NCBI GenBank assembly: GCA_964495465.1
Contig: CAZBWE010000080.1
Location: 1 to 9,722, forward strand
Source: CAZBWE01 sp964495465
GTDB taxonomy: Bacteria > Planctomycetota > Phycisphaerae > Sedimentisphaerales > Anaerobacaceae
DNA length: 9,722 nucleotides
Direction of reading: 5' to 3'
The notes under the pieces were generated by a model. That model was not told the origin of the DNA, made no database searches, and was given only the letters and a program-made list of their open reading frames with translations. Numbering within the stretch: position 1 is the stretch's first letter; each line of letters starts with the position of its first letter. Made by a program: the position numbers and the translations under genes. Positions 1 to 6,662 of this stretch are shown here, in pieces.

Positions 1-81
1 CGCAGAAACTACGGCACGGCTCTTCCATACTTCCACTTGGTTACGAATAAAAATACACCATCAAGAGAAGGAATTGTCAAG

Positions 82-113
82 GAAAAAATAATAAATATTT
101 CAGAATATTTATT
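82..113 (-). terminator. Likely intrinsic terminator of the csgG-like operon
   Basis: A perfect 10-bp AT-only inverted repeat (90-99 and 104-113) with a 4-nt loop begins 23 nt past the csgG-like stop codon. Read on the minus strand, it is followed within two bases by a run of six T (positions 88-83). The layout is that of a rho-independent terminator, but the stem has no G-C pairs, so its strength is uncertain. Confidence 0.5.
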
Positions 114-135
114 TAAACACTGTTCACTACTCTTG

Positions 136-1470
136 TTATATTTTTTCGTTTGCCGGCTTATCTTCGGCTGCCGACTCATCTACTTTTTTGCTTATTTGCT
201 TATCTGCGGCTTCTTCACCTTCCTGGCTGTCCACCGCCTGGTTTATTTGCTCATCTTTTGCTTCTTCGCTTTGTTGAGCGTCTATTTCCCGGCTTATTGG
301 CTCACTTTCTGAATCTTCTTGAAATTGAGCATCCACTGATTCACCTGTTTGCTCATCCGGCGCTTGCTCGCTTTGCGGGATGTCTTCCGGTGCCGGGCTT
401 GCCGGCTGGTTTGCATCATTCGCATCACTTTTCTGAATATCTGTTTGCTCGTATCTTTCTTCGATGACCTGCTCCTGGGTCTTGTCAACCGGGATTGCAT
501 TGCTCAGGTCCGAAAGCCCGATATTTTTAGCGAGGTCTTCAGCAAAGTACTGAATCCTTCCGACTCTGTAGTGCAACCTTTGAGTGAGGTATTCGGGCCT
601 GGCTTCGATGAGCTTTTTGAATGCCTTGTAGAACAAGAAGTCAACAAGCTCGACCTGGACCTGCTGTTTAATTATTTCTCTTGCAGTTGTATATTCGATA
701 TTGAGGTATTCCTCGTTTCCGTTGAAGGAGACGATTCTGAAGACTTCAGCTCCGATTTGCCGGGCAGTAATCCTGTTCTGGCCCATAACCGAGATAAGAA
801 GCTCGCCGGTATAAGGGTCGGTGATTTCAAGAGAGCCAGCTACACTTGTTTGAACGACCTTGCTTGATAGTCCTCCGCCAAAAAAGGTAACGCCAGCGGC
901 AGAACTTTCCTCGCCGACGGTTACTTCGGTAAGAGCGCCGGTTACGAAGAGCTCCGGCGGGATATTGTTTCGAAAGACCTGGCTTTCTATTACATTCTGC
1001 GGCAGGGCGGTTAGTTTTGTCAGGATATTGCCTTCACCCGAGACCTCCATCAGGACTTTTCTAATCTCGTTCCAGTCATAAGAGTCTCTCATGGCGACCC
1101 TAAGAGCATTTGACCTGTAAGCGCTCCATAAAAAGTATTTTCGAGTTGCCAGACCCACAACAGTGCTCTGGTCTATTTGTCCGGCGGCGGCTCTTTCGAA
1201 GACACCACTTTCATTAGTTATCTTTCCTCCGATAGCTACATACCACGGCCAGACGAAATTTACCTCTTGTTCTTTTTCCTGCTTGTTTTTGCCTTTAAAA
1301 ACATACTCCGGTACCGGAATCTCATCGATGCATATCTCTTGAGTAGCCGGCTCAACCAATGTTAGAGCGGGCCTGCCGGAATTCTTTTGGATTGTGTCGC
1401 AACCTCCTGCCAAAAAAGAAAGCGAAACCATCATGCCACATAGTATTAAATAGCTCAGCGTTTTTTTCAT
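136..1470 (-). CDS. CsgG-like outer-membrane lipoprotein with acidic repeat tail
   Basis: A 444-residue lipoprotein precursor. Residues 1-23 form a signal peptide ending in LAGGC, so Cys24 is the probable lipidated residue. The body (about 55-320) matches the CsgG family, the lipoprotein that forms the curli secretion channel in the outer membrane. The clearest part is about 174-285: LFVTGALTEV, then a Gly-rich stretch (GVTFFGGGL), TDPYTGELLISV, the conserved AEVFRIV segment and EYTTAREI. These line up with the VEGSI, VSTGEIL, AGVFRFI and EVGYT segments of E. coli CsgG. CsgG is about 277 residues, so this protein has an extra C-terminal tail (about 330-444) that is acidic, rich in Gln, Ser and Ala, and made of 17-residue repeats. 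The start is set by AGGAGG seven bases upstream. It is the second gene of an operon, 27 bp after the small secreted protein. Family membership is well supported; its substrate is unknown, and no curlin, CsgE or other csg gene is visible. Confidence 0.8.
   Translation of the reverse strand: MKKTLSYLILCGMMVSLSFLAGGCDTIQKNSGRPALTLVEPATQEICIDEIPVPEYVFKGKNKQEKEQEVNFVWPWYVAIGGKITNESGVFERAAAGQIDQSTVVGLATRKYFLWSAYRSNALRVAMRDSYDWNEIRKVLMEVSGEGNILTKLTALPQNVIESQVFRNNIPPELFVTGALTEVTVGEESSAAGVTFFGGGLSSKVVQTSVAGSLEITDPYTGELLISVMGQNRITARQIGAEVFRIVSFNGNEEYLNIEYTTAREIIKQQVQVELVDFLFYKAFKKLIEARPEYLTQRLHYRVGRIQYFAEDLAKNIGLSDLSNAIPVDKTQEQVIEERYEQTDIQKSDANDANQPASPAPEDIPQSEQAPDEQTGESVDAQFQEDSESEPISREIDAQQSEEAKDEQINQAVDSQEGEEAADKQISKKVDESAAEDKPANEKI
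145..348 (-). repeat. 51-nt / 17-residue tandem repeats in the csgG-like tail
   Basis: Residues 375-391, 392-408, 409-425 and 426-442 are four diverged copies of a 17-residue unit. The common pattern is hydrophobic-x-x-x-[VI]-D-x-Q-x-x-E-E-x-x-x-x-[QP]. Copies 2 and 3 are the most alike and are also similar at the DNA level (51-nt period), which suggests duplication rather than chance composition. The units are strongly acidic. Confidence 0.65.
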
Positions 1471-1497
1471 TATTTAACCTCCTAAATAACAATAACC

Positions 1498-1812
1498 TTA
1501 ATCAGCTGAGTAAGTGTTTGTAATTGAAACTACAGCTGAAGTAGAAGCATTGACTTCAAACTGGTTGAAGGTGCTGCCGCTCTCATAATTGATGTATGTA
1601 TTCGTTATCGTCTTGTATCTGTTTTTAAGCCCTATATACGTGTCGATAGCCATCTGGTATTTTAGCTGGCTGGTTATTGAATCGCCATTAGCGCCGCCTG
1701 CAATAAAGAATGAGCTTATATGAACACCTCTGTCAAGTGTCCCACCCTGAGCGGGATTTGCCAACAACACTGATACAACCATAACTATGAATGTAACTAA
1801 TACCCATTTCAT
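1498..1812 (-). CDS. Small secreted protein preceding csgG-like gene
   Basis: A 104-residue protein with a clear Sec signal peptide: MK, then a hydrophobic core about 4-18, then ANPAQG, with cleavage probable near residues 22-24. This leaves about 81 residues. The mature part is poor in charge, rich in Ser, Thr, Asn, Gly and Tyr, and carries the pentapeptide ITNTY twice (69-73 and 97-101), consistent with a beta-rich extracellular protein. AGGAG eight bases upstream of the ATG fixes the start. It is the first gene of the operon with the CsgG-like channel protein. I do not recognise the family. By position (in E. coli csgF lies directly before csgG), size and a faint likeness of the mature N-terminus (GT...F..GG..NG), it could be a CsgF-like partner, or it could be a secreted substrate. 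Both are inference. Confidence 0.75.
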   Translation of the reverse strand: MKWVLVTFIVMVVSVLLANPAQGGTLDRGVHISSFFIAGGANGDSITSQLKYQMAIDTYIGLKNRYKTITNTYINYESGSTFNQFEVNASTSAVVSITNTYSAD

Positions 1813-1944
1813 TTTATATTCTCCTTTCTACTTTTAATTTCCAAGGCCCTGTTCGGACAATAAACTAAAATACAATAATTAAAATAGTGGGTGTTACAAC
1901 AACCCTCCCTGCTCGATGCAATACGTCATATTACTTAATTGTTC

Positions 1945-1974
1945 ATTCTATCATTTTATACACCCTTAAGTCAA
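1945..1974 (-). promoter_or_regulatory. Sigma70-type promoter of the secretion operon
   Basis: On the minus strand TTGACT (1974-1969) and TAGAAT (1950-1945) are separated by 18 bp, close to the consensus at both boxes. Transcription would begin near 1938 and give an untranslated leader of roughly 125 nt before the ATG at 1812. The leader holds a possible small hairpin near 1889-1905 (GGGTGTT/AACCC) and no riboswitch I recognise. Confidence 0.55.
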
Positions 1975-2039
1975 GAAAAATATACTTATGTGCAGAAAAA
2001 TTTTGAGTTAAAAAGCGGATTAATGAAACAGAGTTAAGT

Positions 2040-2176
2040 CGCATTGTGCGAGTTTTTTACAGCAACCTTGATTTTTGACCCTTGAAGCAAGTTTTTCACA
2101 GAAGTTTTGAACTGATGGCAAAAAGCAATCTGATTTTTGGGCCAAAAACTGCATTTTTGAAAACTCGCACAATGCG
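2040..2176. repeat. 137-bp inverted-repeat element (MITE-like)
   Basis: CGCATTGTGCGAGTTTT at 2040-2056 recurs as its exact reverse complement at 2160-2176: 17 of 17 bases, separated by 103 bp. The interior has no ORF. It is marked by T-tracts starting at 2053, 2072, 2092, 2105, 2134 and 2154, and by a smaller palindrome, TTTTTGG-G-CCAAAAA, at 2134-2148. No clear target-site duplication is seen at the ends. It fits a small non-autonomous mobile element or a structured intergenic repeat. The stretch from 1975 to 2263 has no gene. Confidence 0.6.
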
Positions 2177-2263
2177 TTGTTATTTAGATATTGTTTTAGT
2201 GAACAAAGGGATGGATGAAAAAGTTATAGATGCGTGGAACTGTGACGACCGATAATATATTAC

Positions 2264-2862
2264 ATAAGACCAATAGAAATCCAGAAGCAACTTGAACAGG
2301 GCAGAATACCGGCTGTGAAGCTGCTGCAAGACAGCCACGTGGTTCGCGAGACGGCTCGAATGGTCGTAGCATTTCCCGGCTTTGTTGTTCGATAAGGAGA
2401 TGCGTCCGAAAAGAGCGGACAATAAGCACTGACCGGCAAGCCGCCTCCTTCAAGGCCATGCAAACTATCCGAAAGGCAGTTGTCGAAACTTCAAAAGCTT
2501 CTTTTGAAAGGCCTCAGAGCAAATGGGGACAGAGGCGGCTTATGGATGCTGCGACGTATCGCAAGATTGATCCGGAAACATTTCGGCATAAACTATCATA
2601 TCACACACGTCTGGCGAATCCTCCGAGAGCTGGGCTGGAGTTGTCAGAAGCCCGAGAAGCAGGCCAGAGAACGCAACGAGCAGGCCATATAGTCTTGGCG
2701 AAAGAAAGACCAGCCTCGTATAAAAAAAAGGCCAATAGAATCGGCAGAACCATTGTATTGGCCTATGAAAGCGGCTTTATGTTTCAGCCAACTGTATGAT
2801 ACAGTTTTGACACTGCCAAACTGGCACACAGACGAAAACTGTTGGCGCCATAAGCACCTGTT
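2264..2862 (+). pseudogene. Decayed IS630-family transposase
   Basis: Reading frame 2 from 2264 gives the N-terminal helix-turn-helix (EQGRIPAVKLLQ, then VVRETARMV). After stops at 2393 (TAA) and 2423 (TAA) it gives the winged-helix region (LQKLLLKGLRANG, RRIARLIRKHFG, ITHVWRILRELGWSCQKPE) typical of IS630-family transposases. A TAG follows at 2690, then SWRKKDQPRIKK. At the eight-A tract 2722-2729 the homology moves to frame 1 (NRIGRTIVLAYESGFMFQPTV). TGA is at 2797, and a faint RRKLLAP-stop-APV remnant ends near 2862. The first catalytic Asp of the usual DESGF motif is Tyr here, and the rest of the DDE domain is not convincingly present. With at least four nonsense changes, one frameshift and a lost catalytic residue it cannot be active. 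The exact element ends are not identifiable. Confidence 0.8.
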
Positions 2863-3009
2863 AATAAAGCATTTGGATTTTTCATTTGGACAGGCACGCC
2901 ATTTGCACTTTTATTTAAGGGACGTATTTTGCCCTGCTGTATCGGTGTTGCAAAATCAGAAACTGGAGAGTATGCTTGATGCTTTATATAACACAAAAGG
3001 AACGTTGCT

Positions 3010-5595
3010 ATGAAATTCGACAAATTCACATTGAAGGCCCAGGAGGCATTAGCAACCGCTCAGCAGGTTGCGATGGCCCAATCGCATACGGTCCTGTCGC
3101 CGTTGCATCTACTTAGCGCCGTCTGCGACGATGATGCCGGGATTACCGTTATGATTTTGAAAAAAATCGGCGCTAGCGTCTCGCGAATAAAGGATATGAT
3201 AGAGAGCGAGCTTAAACGGCTGCCGCAGGGCCAAAGCGGTAACCTGCTTACGCCTGAGCCGGCCTTTAATCAAATCGTTCTCGACGCCCAGAACCGTGCT
3301 GATAAAATGGGCGACGAATATCTAAGTGTCGAGCACTTGTTTATTTCGCTCGCCTCTGTCCAAAGCGATGCAAAAGAGATTTTGCATCTTAACTCAATCA
3401 CGTCAGAACAAATTGAAAACGCGCTGAAGGAAATTCGAGGACCGGAGCAAAAGATAACCGACCAGAACCCGGAGGAGAAATATAAGGCACTTGAGCGCTA
3501 CGGAATTGACCTTCTGGAGATGGCCCAAAAAGGCAAGCTCGACCCGGTCATCGGCAGGGACGAGGAAATCAGGCGCTGTATGCAGGTCCTCAACCGCAGA
3601 ACAAAAAATAATCCCGTTCTCATAGGCGAGCCGGGCGTCGGCAAAACCGCAATCGTCGAAGGCCTCGCTCAAAGAATAGTAGCCGGCGATGTCCCCACAG
3701 GGCTTAAGAACAAAAGAGTAATTGCACTTGATATGGGGACACTGATAGCAGGGACAAAATTCAGGGGCGAATTCGAGGACCGGCTCAAGGCAGTGCTTAA
3801 GGAGGTCATTGCCGCCGAAGGCCGGATAATACTCTTCATCGACGAGCTGCATACTGTAGTAGGCGCCGGCAAAGCCGAAGGCGCTGTCGATGCAGGTAAT
3901 TTATTAAAGCCGTCACTCGCACGAGGTGAACTGCGATGCATCGGCGCAACTACAATCGACGAATATCGAAAATATGTAGAAAAAGATGCAGCACTTGAGC
4001 GGCGTTTCCAGCCGATTCTAATCGACCCGCCGACCGTTGAGGAAACCATCGCAATCCTTCGAGGCCTGAAGAACCGCTACGACACCCACCACGGCGTCCG
4101 CATTACGGACTCAGCACTTGTTGCTGCAGCAACTTTATCGAACCGCTACATCTCCGACCGCTGGCTGCCGGACAAAGCCATCGATTTAATCGACGAGGCG
4201 GCATCGAAGCTGCGTATTGAAAACGACTCGCTGCCTGCCGAGCTGGACAACATCCGCAGAAAGATTGTCCAGCTTCAAATCGAACGTGAAGCCCTGAAAA
4301 AAGAAAACGACGAAGCAAGCAAGGAACGGTTAAAAAATACCGAAAAGCTGCTGGCCAACCTGCAACATCAGGACAAAGAGCTTACTGCCCGCTGGGAAAG
4401 CGAAAGAGGTGATATCGACCAGATAAAACAGCTGAGAGAAAAAATCGAGGATGCCCAGAACCGGTTCGAAGATGCCCAGCGAAAAGGCGACCTGGAAACT
4501 GCTGCCCGGCTGAAATACGAAACTATAACAAATCTGAAAAAAGAGCTCGAAGAAAAAGAAGCCCAGCTCGCAAAATCCGACAGAAGCAAAATAATCCATA
4601 ATGAAGTAACCGAAGAGCACATCGCTCAGGTCGTATCCAAATGGACAAACATACCGGTTGCGAGATTATTGAGCGGAGAGCGAGAAAGGTTAATGAAAAT
4701 GGCCGATTCGATTCGCAGGCGTGTAGTCGGCCAGGATGAAGCGGTCGAGGCCCTCTGCAATGCGGTCCGCAGGAGCCGCTCCGGATTAGGCGACCCGAAC
4801 CGCCCGATTGGAACATTTCTCTTTCTTGGGCCAACTGGCGTGGGCAAGACCGAGCTTTCCAAAGCCCTCGCAGATTTTCTCTTTAACGACCCGAATACTA
4901 TGGTCAGGATTGATATGAGCGAGTTTATGGAGCAGCATTCCGTCGCCCGGCTCATCGGCGCGCCGCCCGGCTATGTCGGTTATGAAGAAGGCGGGCGTTT
5001 GACCGAAGCCGTCCGCCGCAAGCCCTACTCGGTAATTCTGCTCGATGAAATTGAAAAGGCCCACGTAGATGTCTTCAACGTCCTGCTGCAGGTCTTCGAC
5101 GATGGCCGGCTGACCGACGGCAAAGGCAGAACCGTTGATTTCAAAAACACCGTTATTATTATGACCAGCAACATCGCAAGCCAGCAGATTCAGCAGCTAA
5201 CCGAGGAATCCGGCGCCGACTGGGAAATCGAGGCCCACGTAAAAGATGCGCTCAAAAAAATCTTCAAGCCCGAATTTTTGAATCGTATCGATGAGATTAT
5301 CGTCTTCCATATGTTAAAAAAAGACGATTTGAGAAAGATTGTCGATATCCAGCTAAATTACCTCACCGACCGGCTTAAAGCACAAAAAATAGAGCTTGAA
5401 TTTACCGACAGCGCCCGCAATCAGATTATGGACGAAGGTTATGACCCGGTCTTCGGTGCCAGGCCTTTGAAGCGAACAATCCAGCAGCGATTGGAGAATC
5501 CCTTAGCCGCCGAGCTTTTAGCCGGCAAATTTGCCGAAGGCGACACAATTAAAATCGATGCTAACCAGCATAAATTCACGTTCGAAAAAATGTGA
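3010..5595 (+). CDS. clpB: ClpB ATP-dependent protein disaggregase
   Basis: An 861-residue Hsp100 chaperone of normal ClpB length. It forms cytoplasmic hexamers that thread aggregated protein through the central pore, working with DnaK/DnaJ/GrpE. The order is: Clp N-domain (about 1-145); first AAA+ module with Walker A GEPGVGKT (206-213), pore loop GTKFRGEFE (Phe251 where E. coli has Tyr), Walker B LFIDE (275-279) and Arg pair 331-332; coiled-coil middle domain (about 400-525) that marks ClpB rather than ClpA or ClpC; second AAA+ module with Walker A GPTGVGKT (607-614), pore loop GYVGYE (654-659), Walker B ILLDE (676-680), LNR finger (Arg759) and sensor-2 GAR (816-818). No ClpP-binding loop is seen. 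AAAGGAA seven bases upstream supports the ATG. It stands alone, downstream of a transposon remnant; I see no CIRCE element or other clear heat-shock promoter in the 150 bp before it, and no terminator after it. Confidence 0.97.
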   Translation: MKFDKFTLKAQEALATAQQVAMAQSHTVLSPLHLLSAVCDDDAGITVMILKKIGASVSRIKDMIESELKRLPQGQSGNLLTPEPAFNQIVLDAQNRADKMGDEYLSVEHLFISLASVQSDAKEILHLNSITSEQIENALKEIRGPEQKITDQNPEEKYKALERYGIDLLEMAQKGKLDPVIGRDEEIRRCMQVLNRRTKNNPVLIGEPGVGKTAIVEGLAQRIVAGDVPTGLKNKRVIALDMGTLIAGTKFRGEFEDRLKAVLKEVIAAEGRIILFIDELHTVVGAGKAEGAVDAGNLLKPSLARGELRCIGATTIDEYRKYVEKDAALERRFQPILIDPPTVEETIAILRGLKNRYDTHHGVRITDSALVAAATLSNRYISDRWLPDKAIDLIDEAASKLRIENDSLPAELDNIRRKIVQLQIEREALKKENDEASKERLKNTEKLLANLQHQDKELTARWESERGDIDQIKQLREKIEDAQNRFEDAQRKGDLETAARLKYETITNLKKELEEKEAQLAKSDRSKIIHNEVTEEHIAQVVSKWTNIPVARLLSGERERLMKMADSIRRRVVGQDEAVEALCNAVRRSRSGLGDPNRPIGTFLFLGPTGVGKTELSKALADFLFNDPNTMVRIDMSEFMEQHSVARLIGAPPGYVGYEEGGRLTEAVRRKPYSVILLDEIEKAHVDVFNVLLQVFDDGRLTDGKGRTVDFKNTVIIMTSNIASQQIQQLTEESGADWEIEAHVKDALKKIFKPEFLNRIDEIIVFHMLKKDDLRKIVDIQLNYLTDRLKAQKIELEFTDSARNQIMDEGYDPVFGARPLKRTIQQRLENPLAAELLAGKFAEGDTIKIDANQHKFTFEKM

Positions 5596-5676
5596 TTTCA
5601 AAACGAACTGTCAAAAACATACGAAAAAAGCCATCCCACCTTTGCTTCAACACCTACGTTAATTCAAATTAAGGGT

Positions 5677-5705
5677 TTGCACAAGCTGAAGAATTTTCGT
5701 AAGAT
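5677..5705 (+). promoter_or_regulatory. Promoter of the LysE-family gene
   Basis: TTGCAC (5677-5682) and TAAGAT (5700-5705) are spaced by 17 bp, with transcription expected near 5712, about 65 nt before the ATG at 5779. This suggests the exporter is expressed separately from clpB. A small palindrome TTAATT-CA-AATTAA lies just upstream (5659-5672) and could be an operator, though this is speculative. Confidence 0.5.
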
Positions 5706-5778
5706 TTTGGGCCGGTTGAATCGCTGCTTCGAGACAGGATGAATGTAATTTGCGTTTAATGCATATTCGGAAATATTT

Positions 5779-6396
5779 ATGAATATCGGTCTATTTCTTA
5801 AGGGGTTGCTTGTCGGCTTTCTGATTTCAACTCCTGTGGGGCCAATCGCAGTGCTGTGCATACAGCGGACCTTGAATAAAGGCAGGCTCCACGGCATGGT
5901 TTCGGGACTGGGAGCGGCTACTGCGGATGCTATCTACAGCTTTATTGCTGCGTTCGGACTGACATTTATTTCGAACTTCCTAATCAAAGAACAATTATGG
6001 TTTCGCCTCGTTGGCGGCCTCTTTCTTTGCTATATGGGAGTGAGGGTCTTCCTGTCAAAATCGAAACAGCGTTCCGCCCCGGCAGACAGCACCAGTTATG
6101 TCAGGGACTATATATCGGCTTTCTTTCTTACGCTCACAAACCCGATAACTTTTTTTGCTTTCGCAGCAACGTTTGCCGGCCTGGGATTAGTTAGAATGAT
6201 TGAGCACCACATCGACGCCCTGCTATTAGTTGCCGGAGTATTTGTCGGCGCCGGACTCTGGTGGTTAATACTGAGCGGCATTACCGTCACATTTCTGGGC
6301 AGTCTGCTCTATAGTAAGCCGGCATGGCTGAACAAAACCTCCGGAATAGTAATCATAATTTTCGGCTTATTTATCCTTTTAACTCTAATAACATAA
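5779..6396 (+). CDS. LysE/RhtB-family amino-acid exporter-like membrane protein
   Basis: A 205-residue inner-membrane protein of the LysE superfamily, which exports amino acids or related small solutes by proton exchange. Family signatures are PVGPIAVLCIQRTLNKGR (19-36) at the end of the first membrane segment, GLGAATADAIY (43-53), and TLTNPITFFAFAATFAGLG (118-136). About six hydrophobic segments are visible (7-28, 38-64, 72-93, 111-137, 146-170, 187-204), and the length is that usual for the family. The ribosome site is weak (CGGA, seven bases before the ATG), but an in-frame stop upstream excludes a longer start nearby. The substrate cannot be told from sequence. It is monocistronic between clpB and glnA, with its own promoter and a probable terminator downstream. 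Confidence 0.88.
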   Translation: MNIGLFLKGLLVGFLISTPVGPIAVLCIQRTLNKGRLHGMVSGLGAATADAIYSFIAAFGLTFISNFLIKEQLWFRLVGGLFLCYMGVRVFLSKSKQRSAPADSTSYVRDYISAFFLTLTNPITFFAFAATFAGLGLVRMIEHHIDALLLVAGVFVGAGLWWLILSGITVTFLGSLLYSKPAWLNKTSGIVIIIFGLFILLTLIT

Positions 6397-6531
6397 AATC
6401 GCACGTGGAAATATCCGACTCAGACCAAAAATTTGAAAACAAGAGATTTCCTGTCAACCATTATCCGGTGTGCTCACTGTTAAGAAAATGACGATAGACA
6501 ACCGCCTATTGGAATTGATTATTTGAAATTT

Positions 6532-6571
6532 ATCCGCCTCTGGAGGATTTATCCGCATTTGGCGGATTTTT
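6532..6571 (+). terminator. Tandem hairpins, the second a probable terminator
   Basis: ATTTATCCGC occurs twice (6528-6537 and 6547-6556), and each copy opens a hairpin. The first (6532-6548) is ATCC-G-CC/GG-A-GGAT with one mismatch. The second (6551-6567) is ATCCGC-ATTTG-GCGGAT followed by a T-run ending at 6571, the form of an intrinsic terminator. It lies 155 nt past the LysE-family stop and 34 nt before the likely glnA -10 box, so it probably ends the upstream transcript. Confidence 0.5.
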
Positions 6572-6604
6572 CTTGCACTTTCGCCCATAAATGCCAAAAT
6601 AAAT

Positions 6605-6610
6605 TATAAT
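6605..6610 (+). promoter_or_regulatory. Probable -10 box of glnA
   Basis: TATAAT at 6605-6610 is a perfect -10 hexamer in an AT-rich stretch, and transcription would start near 6617. No convincing -35 sits 16-18 bp upstream (TTGCAC at 6573-6578 is 26 bp away), so an activator or an alternative arrangement may be involved. Confidence 0.4.
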
Positions 6611-6650
6611 TAAAGTCAATTAAACTGTGTAATCAGTGGCTAAAAACTAT

Positions 6651-6657
6651 AAGGAAG
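6651..6657 (+). promoter_or_regulatory. Ribosome binding site deciding the glnA start
   Basis: AAGGAAG lies 5 nt (7 nt from its AAGGA core) before ATG 6663. The in-frame GTG at 6636 has no Shine-Dalgarno and would add only nine residues that fit no part of the glutamine synthetase fold, so ATG 6663 is preferred. Confidence 0.7.
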
Positions 6658-6662
6658 CCCAA

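Noticed and set aside
37..867. Several plus-strand open frames of 91-172 codons opposite the csgG-like gene
   Set aside because: They lie antisense to a well-supported lipoprotein gene, have no ribosome sites and show low-complexity composition. They are a side effect of the repetitive acidic tail and codon bias on the other strand.
1813..1938. c-di-GMP or other riboswitch in the secretion operon leader
   Set aside because: None of the conserved GEMM segments or other known riboswitch cores could be found.
2180..2463. Minus-strand frames of 67-87 codons across the transposase remnant
   Set aside because: The plus strand of this stretch reads as IS630 N-terminal sequence; the minus frames overlap one another and resemble no protein.
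2753..3013. Plus-strand 86-codon frame just before clpB
   Set aside because: Its start lies within the frame-shifted transposase remnant. A short piece (ARHLHFYLRD) faintly recalls IS630 sequence, but the spacing is wrong and nothing supports a gene.
3403..5064. Minus-strand frames opposite clpB (up to 149 codons)
   Set aside because: These are shadows of the strongly coding clpB frame with no independent support.
6561..6576. Sigma54-type promoter for glnA (GG ... TTGC)
   Set aside because: The GG-to-GC spacing is 14 or 11 from the two possible GG pairs, not the required 12, so it does not fit the -24/-12 pattern.
6636..6662. GTG 6636 as the glnA start
   Set aside because: It has no Shine-Dalgarno and adds nine residues that fit no part of the family, while ATG 6663 has AAGGAAG directly upstream.
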